Shown: piece after piece, positions 55,126 to 64,000 of the stretch
Numbering within the stretch: the first letter of the stretch is position 1
Layout: each line of letters begins with the position of its first letter
NCBI GenBank assembly: GCA_964023275.1
Contig: OZ029914.1
Location: 12,320,341 to 12,384,340, forward strand
Direction of reading: 5' to 3'
Source of the DNA: Norana najaformis
Taxonomy: Eukaryota > Annelida > Clitellata > Crassiclitellata > Hormogastridae
Length of the DNA stretch: 64,000 nt
Notes under the pieces: generated by a model
Told to the model about the DNA's origin: nothing
Seen by the model: only the letters and a program-made list of their open reading frames with translations
Database searches by the model: none
Program-made: the position numbers and the translations under genes

Positions 55126-57180
55126 AGCGCAGGTGAATAAGCTAGTCTCCCTACTTAGTGTGGCACTGAGATATCTCCGAGTTTTATATTACCCTACATT
55201 TACACATACCAGTTATTTATGCTATCAGCCGCTCTTTCTTTTCTTTCAAGCCTCTTCACCCTCTACGGCTTCCTCCTGAAATTCTAGATTTCTATTTATG
55301 TGACAAGTTGGCAGCTAAGCTTCCTCTGCAGCCGCTGATATACTGAGGGCGTGGGGCGAAGGCTGAACTTCATCGTTACTTTGTAAAATCAATCATTCCA
55401 ATTTAGGCCTTTATCTTATACTTTAAAAGCCTCATTACGCTGTGTAGACTACACAAATTTAGTCTTATATAGACACTGAAAAGTAGCCAGAACTGTTGAC
55501 AGGTTATAGAGGGCTCGAGGCACGTGCATAGGCCCTTAGGCTGAAACATGGATATATTCCCTATTATAACCCTTAGGCTGAAACATGGATACGATATATG
55601 CCTATTCTTATGCTTGTGTGTTTATACATACTCGTGTCTTTGTCTTAATGCATGCTTTATGATAAAATCAAACGAACGCATACTACTCGGTGATTGAATT
55701 GTGATTCTTATCAAAAGCTGTGCAAATGAACCACACAATTGCTTCACATTCGACTGCATTGTATCCTTGAGCCTGTATTTCTGTGCCTTAAGGCATGCAT
55801 TCACGTCTAGGCCTATTGGTCGTGTCTTTGTGTTGTGTATATGGTATCCCTTTGGCCTTTCACCTCTGTGTTCAGTTTACGATTCCATGCAACTGGCGTA
55901 CGTACATCGGATGAAACTCACTGGTCGTGAAGACCGCAGCAAAAACTGATTCCTTTGAAGCCGCCGAGGATCAAGTTCTGCAGCATATCCGGTCCTGTTG
56001 TAACAAAATAAGGCGCTCATCTAACCTAACCCTAACCCATAGGCCTACAGTGGCGTCTATATCCCTAAGGTAAATAATGCATTATTCCCAAACACACACA
56101 AAATAAAAATAGCGTGTACATCGCCGGCTTCAAATGGGAAGCGGTCTCAAAATTTCCATTTACGCGAGTACCTTAAATTTAAAAGAAACATGCTTCCTAC
56201 TGTCGCATCTCTCTGCTGTGGCAGTGTTCGGCACCGTTGAGTCTACCGACACTATGAAATATCGTTTGTGTTCCTTTATATTAACGGATATCGGAACTAA
56301 TTATCCGGTCATCTATATAGCGCCTGTTAGAACCTCTCAAAGGCACCTATTTTCAACCTAAATGAAGTCATAGTTAGATCAGAATGAAAAGTTCATCCTC
56401 ATGCGAAGGATGTTTGAAAGGCGAATAATCTTCTGCATTTATTGATGGACTGTCGTAGAACCAAAGTCTGAATCTCGTCCATGGCTGTGGGATGACTGCT
56501 TGCATTGAGGTTGAGGAATGACAGTCGAATAATAGCGCGCATAGCACACGGTGACGTTCACCGACTAATACACCCTCGGATGATGTTAGAGCGCGCTGTG
56601 TCCAATTATCCCTGGCGCCACAAGGTTCATCATCAGTCTCTGGCTAAGCGGTCGACGAAGACCTCATTAAATGAGAGGCCTCTGCATTTGAATTTAGTTT
56701 AAATTATTTGCAGCTGTAGCATTCTGACGAGAGTGCATATGTCGTGTAGGCCTACATGATATTATTATCAGGTTTTTTTAATAGGCCTACTGACAAAAGG
56801 TTTTTCAACACGGCTGCAAATAAACTCTTTATTGTATGAAAACGCATTGTTCACGATTCTGTAAAACAACCAGTTTATAAGACTGCTTTGCTGATTAAGC
56901 TATTCAAAATTTACATGGCTGCGTGATTAAAACCTCTGCAGTAGTCTGGCTCATGCATGAAAATGGCACTTCACACGTCATACAGATATACTTAAGGGCC
57001 TACAATTGCAGTCGTGTAGGTTAGCCTAAACTAGAAACTTTTTGAAAGTTATGACGAGGGAAGTAAAGGACGTCGGCTGGTACACGATCCATGAATGAAA
57101 TGCCGCCTCCGAAGACTTAAAAGGGGAAGTAAACGAAGAGCACTGTACCAGTGTACCACTGTACCAATAACGATGAGGAG
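55126..57180. other. No recognised gene
   Basis: No domain-bearing ORF. Five of the 16 TAGGCCTA palindromes fall in 55808-57500. A LINE-tail-like word (TATATAGCGCCTGTTAGAAC) is near 56315. Confidence 0.4.
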
Positions 57181-57479
57181 TGCATTCAGATAGATGGCCT
57201 GTAGTAGACGAGACAACAGTTAAGGGAATGAGATCCGGTGACCGGCAGCAAGAAACGATTCCTCGATTATGATGAAACAGTTTTATGGCGCAGAAGTGAC
57301 CGAATGTTGAGGGAATACAATAGAAATTGCTCGGTAGCAGTCACGAAAGAGATTGATTCAGACGTTAATTGGCCTCGCGGGTCCGAAGCGGGGTGAATAA
57401 CGAGCAATGGAAAATAGAGCAAGATGACCAAGAACGATTTTAGACTGCTTAAGACTGATGCATGAACCAAAGACGGTGA

Positions 57480-57610
57480 CTATAAGGATATATAGGCCTA
57501 ACAAAGTATTCGTAATCCCGAGATTTCTATAGCGCCCAACGAAAGCCATGTCATGGGAACCAGGTTATTCACAGGCGCTCAGTCAAAACAAAATCGATAA
57601 GCAAAAGGGT
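57480..57610 (-). mobile_element. LINE 3' tail
   Basis: The reverse complement reads TTTTGACTGAGCGCC, GGCTTTCGTTGGGCGC and ATAGAAATCTCGGGATTACGA, matching 55025-55125. Sequence from 57190 to 57480 may be the decayed coding part. Confidence 0.65.
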
Positions 57611-58580
57611 TCGGTTCTAGGTCAAGATCCAAGAGTCAAACAGAGAGAGAGAGAGGGTGACAGCTACGGTGGGTGTTGCTTGGGATTGAAGCGGAGACAG
57701 AGATAAAAGGAAGAAGGGGAGTCAGAATATTTTGAAAGAGTAATTAGTATGTTGTATTGTCGAGTAGATGAAGTTTGTAAATTTGGGGAGGAGAGTAGGA
57801 ATTGAGTAGGCCTACTTAGCGGTAGAATCGGAAGTAGAGCTGAAGAACCAGCGGAGATATGATTTATTTTAATAAAAAGGAGTTAAGATGGCGGGCTGCA
57901 TAGAGACGCTGCCGGTAAGAATGAAAAGTGATCTGAATGATTGTAAAGGCAAAAAATATTGGTCAGCAAAAAGCCAACGTTTTCACCTGATCGGCTAAAG
58001 GAAGGCGGCTACAGGATTGCTTGCGTGGGGAGACAAAAACATTTCCAGAGGGTCGTCGTATTCTGGCATCCCACCATGCCGGGTTCTGGTCTGAGAGGCG
58101 CCAGACCCCACCCCTATAGCTAAATCTGCCACTGGTGTGGACACACGTAGATTAACAGAAGAGGAGTCTGAACTGAGGAAATGAAGTCTACGTTATATCA
58201 AATGTAAAATAAGGCCGACTTCAACGGTTCTGGTAGCCTTTAATTAGGCCTAACTATTGTTAAACTTAGGATACTACTATAAGACATGTTTGTGTGAAGC
58301 GTTTGCTCAATCAGTAACAGGCAGTAGAGCGCTTGCTTCGTGATCGAACAATCGTGAGTTGCAGTGTGCTGACGTTGAGACCTTGGGCAAGTTGTTCATG
58401 GACGATTACTTCTGTTACCAAGCAGTAGAATTTTGCACCGGATTCGGCAGGGGGTCAAGGGTCTTCGTGCGTCTGTAGAAACTTTGAAAGTGTGCTCGTA
58501 GTCGCCTATGTCGGAGTATGGTTAATCGCCAGATGGCCGCAGTAGTGCTTGGCTCTAGCGTTAACCTTTGACTTATCCTA

Positions 58581-58643
58581 AATGCTGCATGATCCGAATT
58601 TAAACTTAAGTTACTTAAGTTTAAATTCAGACCATGTAGCATT
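58581..58643. repeat. Near-perfect palindrome, 31-nt arms, 1-nt loop
   Basis: The left arm ends GAATTTAAACTTAAGT and the right arm begins ACTTAAGTTTAAATTC. The inner 16 bases are perfectly complementary and the outer 15 have three mismatches. It would extrude as a cruciform or form an RNA hairpin. Confidence 0.95.
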
Positions 58644-58784
58644 TGAGTTGCTGAAATGTTGAACTGGATGTTTTGTTTCCCTCCGGAAATTTCTACGACA
58701 CATCGGGCTTCAATCACCAGGTTTAGACGCCTCTGAAATGTCTCCCATGGCCGGGTTGCCCATTAGATCTGCTACTTTTTATAA

Positions 58785-58940
58785 GATTCAGAAATCCACA
58801 AAGGCCAATTTAGAACCCGCGTGTTTGTGAGGGCAAACTAGAGGGCCATGCAGTGTGATGTCAAGATGGAAAACTAACGCTAACTAGCTTGCACTCATAT
58901 GATTATGGGTTCTGGCATGGCCTTTGTGGATTTATGGATT
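58785..58940. repeat. 156-bp inverted repeat (MITE-like)
   Basis: Arms of about 34 nt: AAATCCACAAAGGCCA then AGAACCC on the left, the reverse complement on the right (GGGTTCTGGCATGGCC, TTTGTGGATTT), with an 88-nt middle. No clear target duplication. Confidence 0.85.
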
Positions 58941-59667
58941 ACAGTATTGTCTTCCTTAAGCATCGTTGACGCCAAAAATCCCTTCATGTTAAGCTCTAAC
59001 ATGGTTTTTAACGCTTAAACATCGCTGAGCTTATAATCCTCATATATGGAGTCGTTTTTTAATCTTTCAAATAAACTAAGACTGCGAAATCGAGTTTATC
59101 TTTTTGTGTACGCAAATATGTATCTGTACTAATATAAAGCGCATTTTAAGAACTCTCAAAAGTTCCAATATCTTGCGCTTTAGAAATCGACTTTTAGTAA
59201 TATAGTAATTAACTCCTAGACACAAGTACTGCGACTAAAAGCTTGACTTCCACCTTTGAAAACGCGAGCTGCGCGAAGTGGATTTTCGGATTGAATATTT
59301 CCTAAAGACCTATCATAATGACAGTGTTGGCATTCAAAACAGTGCTATGTAGATCTTCTCTCGTATCTAGCGAAAGAGACCCTAACACATGTGGAACCTA
59401 ACATTCAATCTGTGACTTGAGATTCTTGCCCTCTCTTTACCTCTATTTCGCCACCCACTGAAGCCCAGTAGATTTGATCATGGTTATGAATTATTTCTGA
59501 AGCCATCGTGGTTTCTAAATCAGACGCTGATGCTCCTTTTATTTTTTACGGAAGCAAAAAATGGATTCAACGCGAATGAATCAATTTATTTAGCATTGCA
59601 CATATTTTGTTCTTAATTAGGCGTAGTTTCTATTGTACTTCTAATAATGTTACACCCATTCTAATTT

Positions 59668-60592
59668 TTGGCTTCAATTCAATCTTTTACTCATGGCCCG
59701 GCTGCTTCAGCCACTCTGATGGTTGAGCGGATCCTTAAGGCCACCTCTGCTCTAGATCTCTGGATGTCTTCTAACCGCCTCTGTCTTAATCCTGATAAGA
59801 CTCAGTATATCTGTCTAGGTGGCCGTGTCCAGCTTTCCAAAATTGACTTTACTTCCCTTTCCTCTAATTTCCCTCATATCTATTTCACTTCCTCAGTTCG
59901 TGACCTCGGAATCATCCAGGATCAAACTCTTTCTCTGACTGACCATGTAAATAATATCTCCCGCTCTTGTCTTTACCACCTACGACAACTTCGCTCCATT
60001 CGTCACTCGCTTTCTCTTCATGCGATCATTACCTTGGTCCATGACCTGATTTGCACTAGGATTGACTTTGGCAATGCTGCCTATATTGGACTTTCTTCAA
60101 TTAACACCTCCAAGCTTCAGTCTATACTTAATGCTGCTGCACGCCTTATCGGTGGTCTTCCAAAGTCTGCCCATATATCTACTTTTATTCGTGACTCACT
60201 TCATTGGCTTCCTGTTAGTCAACGCATCCAATTTAAGATTCTTATCCTTATGCGCAACTGCCTTCTAGGCTCTGCTCCGTCCTACTTAACTTCTTTTTGT
60301 ATTCCGGTTTCCTCCTTGCCTGCCTATGCCTCCCTTCGCTCAGCTACCCGTGGTCTTTTGGTAGTCCCTCGCGTCCGCACTACAACTGCCCAGTCCAGGA
60401 GCTTTGCCTTTGTTGGCCCTTCCAGCTGGAACTGCCTTCCTCTTAACCTGCGGCTTGAGTTACTTAGTCTCTCTCCTACCCAGTCTCGCAAACGCCTGAA
60501 ATCCTTTTTATTTGTTCAAGTCGGGAGAGCCACTGTTTCTTAAGTGGCGCTTTATAAATGTTCGTTTACAATTACAATTACAATTACAATCC
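59668..60592 (+). mobile_element. L2/CR1-like LINE, RT C-terminal part with intact frame and TTACAA tail
   Basis: One open frame (to TAA at 60541) encodes the C-terminal half of an RT: LDLWMSSNRLCLNPDKTQ, then VRDLGIIQDQTLSLTDHV, RIDFGNAAYIGLS, NAAARLIGGLPKSAHIS, SLHWLPVSQRIQFKILIL and SSWNCLPLNLRLELLSL. The 3' end is GTGGCGCTTTATAAATG plus about four TTACAA units. The frame lacks the catalytic YADD part, so it is 5'-truncated. It is younger than the other LINE pieces because no frameshift is seen. It inserted at the start of the FAF2 3'-region paralogue. Confidence 0.85.
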
Positions 60593-60599
60593 AGAAACC

Positions 60600-62538
60600 T
60601 ATGCTGTTTGTAGTTTCGGCTGGATAAAATTAATTCAGCTGCATGGAAAGATGCAGGTGGACTCGCTTGCCGAAAATGTTACCTCGGTTGACAATTTGAG
60701 GAGTTTCTTTCTGTATTGTCGTTCCACATCTCTGCTCTGTCGGATCTGTTGCTGTACAACTCGCTATTTTTCTAATATGCATGGGTTTAGGATTGAGTTT
60801 AGAAAGGCTAAAATCTTAATATCGCTTGGATGGGCAAATATGATGACTCTATGAACCTATCTCATTGGATATAATGTCAGACACTGCTTGTCAATAATGG
60901 ACACCCGCTAAGTGCATAATAATGCCTGGTCATCATCACTGTTACTAGAACATTCGTGGTCTTGCAGAATAGGACAGTGACTGAGGCTTACAGTGACATG
61001 TCGTGTGTCTGCTAATGTTGGCGAGTGTAACTTCTGATGATTGAAGGATGACAGAAATTGGATTTGCAAACTATTTAGTTGTTTATATTATGTCTTTGCA
61101 GATTCCATTTTTCTGTCCGAATTGTCTAGGACAGAAAATGTAAAAACTCTGGTCATTAGACGGAAAGTTAAAAATTGATTGATGTATATTTCGAAAGTCT
61201 TTGTTACAGATTTTGATGGTAATTTTTGTAATACGATTTAGAGGAAACTTTTTTGGTTGTCCTAAATATGAAAAAGCATTACCACCATGATAATGTTACT
61301 GAACAGAAGATTTAGACAAATACTGAAGGAAGGCAAAAGATACCGATTGGAAATGCAAATGTTGATAGAATGGAATTGTAAAGATCGATAGAAAAGATTA
61401 ACAGTTGCTTAATTTCAGACCATTTTAAGCAGCATAACGTAACAGAATTTTATGGCCATCTGCTATGGTTGTAATGTACTGATAATGAACAGCCAGTTTC
61501 CAATGGCAGTACAGAATTTAACGTATACAAAATGTTACGTCAAGTTGTTCTTTATTATAAACTGTTTGATAGTTGTTGACATTTTGTTTGTATTTGTCGT
61601 TCACTAATTTGATTTTGATTTTCGTGGCTTGGAGATTGTTTTCTTTGTCATTATTCCGTTGGTTTCTTGTTTTTGAAAATTTTTAAACTAGTTTAAGCAC
61701 TTCTCCCTCGTTTGTAAAGAAATTTCCTGTATAAGTCATTAAAAAACCGACACAAATGTCTATCAGCCTTGCTCTTAATATAACCTAAGCATGATTAGCT
61801 GTTCTTGAAAGTGCAGCATAGTGTTACGTTGCATGCAACTCAGCTGTGGGGTCTCGATACCGCGGTCTTGTATGAAGACAGTTTTGACACACAAAATGTG
61901 GTCTTGGTATTAGTCCCGAATGTGTCGGTCTTGGCCTTAGTTTTGTTCTCAACATTGGTCTTGGTCTTGAACTCTGTGGTCTAGATCTTGGCCTCCAACA
62001 CTGTGGTCTTCGTCTTGGTATGCTACCATGCAGTCTTGGTTTTGGAATTTTGGCCTTGCTTACAACACTGCAATTGTCTAATGCACTGTTATAATGAGCT
62101 CAATCTTAAACAGCATGAAAAACTTAGGGTACTTTTACATCAGGCGTTTGGGTGTTGGTCTTATAGCTGTGCATTATTCATCCTTGAGTGTTGGCGCGAG
62201 GATAAACAATGGGACTGAACTTTTAGGATTTTTTATCATAGCCGGAAGTAAAATTTACAAGTCGGGTGTCGACTCCCAATAAACTATGGCATATCCAGCT
62301 CTCTTACCAGGGCATGGTAGGCTATATTTAACATGTGAGCACCGGCTCAGTCATAAATGGTGTTCGAATTGCAGTTCAGAGCTGCAATTGATTCAAGTTT
62401 TTTTTTATTAGATTTACAGCCATAAATCAGTTATTTCGAACAAATTGACAATTCGCTAGAAATGTAAATTTTTTTCACAAGTTTTAACACACTGCCTCGT
62501 TCTGAAAACAGTTTGCTAATAGTTCATAAGCTGAATAA
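60600..62538 (+). pseudogene. Duplicate of the FAF2 3' region (no coding exon)
   Basis: Starts with TGTAGTTTCGGCTGGATAAA, equal to the FAF2 stop region at 14436 (GTAGTTTTGGCTGGATAAA). It follows 14440-18460 in order through GTTACCTCGGTTGACAATTTG, AGAAAGGCTAAAATC, GAACATTCGTGGTCTTGCAG, the GGTCTTGG repeat and GTTTGCTAATAG.TCATAAGCTG. It is about half as long as the original, so one copy gained or lost sequence. Upstream coding exons are absent; a LINE stands in their place. Confidence 0.8.
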
Positions 62539-62541
62539 TTA

Positions 62542-64000
62542 CACTGGCCAACAGAAAAAAATTTTTTTCTTGTTGCCTTCGGTTTTAGACCTGTTCTTGG
62601 GGTAATTTTGGGCGCTGATTCAGAAAATGTCATTGGATTGAGTGCATCAGGTCTAGTTTCTGAGATATCGTCGATTTTGTAAAGAAAACCCAGTCCACTC
62701 TTTAAACGATGTCTTTGGCAAAACTAAAATGTCATAATAAGCTTTATTTATGGCTAATTATAATTCTTGCTGATTCATATAATGCCTACATCCTTATAAT
62801 GTAAAATCAGCATATCTTGCCGCGTGCTGAGATATTGCTGATTCAACGAAATAACTATTCCGTAACCTACAGCTTACTCAGCACTAAATTCATGGCCTCA
62901 TTTAGAATTTATTTGTGCTTATACAGCGTTTCATGGTTTCGAACTATGTAAATAGATTATGCTGAAGTCAGCATTTATAGCCTATATAAACCGCCTCCTG
63001 AAAGCTAGAGCAGCCGCAGTCGTCTTAGGGCATATTAAGAGTTGGTCGCAAGAACAATCTGTGAATGTGAACATTAAATAACTACATGTTCTTACTATTT
63101 TTTAGGTTAGTCACTTAATTCCTCAGATGCGAACATCCTTAAGGTTATGGCTACTTCCAGACGGCGCTGCATTAACCATACAGACATATTCTGCTACATT
63201 TGTGGGGAATACACACTAAAAGCAAACAGGAAACCGATTTCTGAGTTTGTAAAAAGAGCATATGTAGGTTATTTTGGTGTCAAACTTGGAGATCAAGATA
63301 AGCAATGGGCTCCTCATACAGTATGCAAAACTTGTATTGAACAATTGCGCCACTGGACAACTGGAAAGAGAAGCTGCCTGAAATTTGGTGTACCGATGGT
63401 TTGGAGGGAACAGATAAACCACTTCGACGACTGTTACTTTTGTATGGTTAATATCATAGGCATCAATCGAAATAATCGTCACAAGTTGTCTTACCCTGAT
63501 ATACCTTCAGCCAGGAGACCTGTTCCGCATTCGGATATTGTACCAGTTCCACCTTTTCGCGAACTACCTCAGCTCTCAGACGATGACACTTGCATGTCCA
63601 ATGTCGGACAAGATGACGAAAGTGAAGAAAGTGGGGGCAGTGACAGTGATTTCCAATCAACTTCACACAGTGAACGTTTTGACCAAAAAGAGTTGAGTGA
63701 TCTGATCAGGGACTTAAATCTTTCCAAAGAGTCCTCTGAATTGCTTGCGTCCAGACTAAAGGAAAAGAATGCACTTCAGCCTGGAACGAAAATTAGAATT
63801 TATAGAAACAGAGAAAAGGATTTGCTGCCATTCTTTACCGAAGACAACAACCTAGTATTCTGTAATGACATCAGCAACTTATTGAAGAAAATTGGTCTGT
63901 CGGATTACAGCCCAGATGAGTGGCGTCTTTTTATCGACAGTTCAAAACGTAGTCTGAAATGTGTGCTTTTAAATAACGGCAACAAATTTGGTTCTATTCC
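62542..64000 (+). mobile_element. TTA/CACTGG DNA transposon, copy 4 (partial, right edge)
   Basis: Left end CACTGGCCAACAG followed by an A/T run, preceded by TTA at 62539-62541. The FAF2 3' region (about 18430-18450, CGCTGGAAAATTAAAG) preserves the empty site and supports TTA as target. It is oriented so that the transposase runs off the window. Confidence 0.9.
63147..64000 (+). CDS. Transposase of the CACTGG family, copy 4 (partial at window edge)
   Basis: Open from ATG 63147 through 284 codons to the edge. The start is MATSRRRCINHTDIFCYICG, matching copy 3. Then follow WAPHTVCKTC (one cysteine of the second pair differs), PMVWREQINHFDDCYFC, SARRPVPHSD, a Ser/Asp-rich linker, KELSDLIRDLNLSKESSELL, LVFCNDISNLL and LFIDSSKRSLKCVLLNNGNK, with the first core Asp. 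No stop or frameshift is visible, so it may be intact. It differs from copy 3 at many positions, so it belongs to a separate subfamily. A TATA-like TATATAAACC lies near 62983. Confidence 0.88.
   Translation, partial: MATSRRRCINHTDIFCYICGEYTLKANRKPISEFVKRAYVGYFGVKLGDQDKQWAPHTVCKTCIEQLRHWTTGKRSCLKFGVPMVWREQINHFDDCYFCMVNIIGINRNNRHKLSYPDIPSARRPVPHSDIVPVPPFRELPQLSDDDTCMSNVGQDDESEESGGSDSDFQSTSHSERFDQKELSDLIRDLNLSKESSELLASRLKEKNALQPGTKIRIYRNREKDLLPFFTEDNNLVFCNDISNLLKKIGLSDYSPDEWRLFIDSSKRSLKCVLLNNGNKFGSI

Larger units (their letters stand above)
57611..59660. other. Otherwise empty stretch
   Basis: Apart from the two inverted repeats above and a minus-strand LINE-tail-like piece (TATAAAGCGCATTTTAAGAAC) at about 59135-59165, I see nothing that I can name. 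Confidence 0.4.

Noticed and set aside
1-64000. CRISPR arrays, operons, bacterial-type promoters or rRNA genes
   Set aside because: Nothing of the kind was seen; direct repeats here are minisatellites or transposon pieces, and the genes are spliced.

Overview
This window is animal (metazoan) DNA, most likely from a marine invertebrate. It has spliced genes with GT-AG introns, Ig and NHL-type domains, no operons, and a dense layer of non-LTR retrotransposons, DNA transposons and microsatellites. I cannot name the species. A hemichordate, echinoderm, cephalochordate or lophotrochozoan would all fit. The palindrome TAGGCCTA is strongly over-represented throughout.

Host genes are few. (1) A small tandem family on the + strand encodes a signal peptide, Ig-like domains, and either a six-bladed NHL-like propeller exon or a transmembrane exon. 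Copy A (502-602) keeps only the first bases of its propeller exon. Copy B (5034-9827) has signal, Ig1, two eroded Ig exons and an intact propeller exon. Copy C (30965-41595) has signal, Ig1, Ig2, Ig3 and a transmembrane exon with stop. Every intron is phase 1, so exons can be skipped or swapped in frame. Ig1 of copy C is interrupted by a LINE with a clean 9-bp target duplication. (2) The last exons of FAF2/UBXD8 (UBX domain) lie at about 13327-14439 on +, followed by a long repeat-bearing 3' region. That 3' region is present again, diverged and shortened, at 60600-62538. The order Ig gene then FAF2 3' end therefore occurs twice, which suggests an old segmental duplication.

Mobile DNA fills the rest. 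The most notable family is a DNA transposon with CACTGG-type ends and 3-bp TTA target duplications. It carries one ~563-codon gene: zinc-knuckle N terminus, then a probable DDE-like core. Four copies are present: an old one at 10010-~12205 (-), one with a single nonsense codon at 32403-34755 (-), an apparently intact one at 49904-52256 (-), and one entering the right edge at 62542 (+). The middle two have the same length (2353 bp) and are nearly identical, so the family moved recently. Paralogous empty sites within this window confirm two of the insertions. A FLYWCH/MULE (Mutator-like) transposase relic lies at 47740-48900 inside a likely 47274-53393 element that hosts the intact copy.

Other elements include L2/CR1-like and RTE-like LINE pieces (one RTE copy is an internal-deletion derivative with both ends and an 11-bp target duplication), tRNA-derived SINEs, a 316-bp MITE, and fossils of a Polinton-type DNA polymerase (603-1330) and a Ty3/gypsy element (37378-39950). 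Stretches without a feature are AT-rich, non-coding as far as I can tell, or unclassified repeats.
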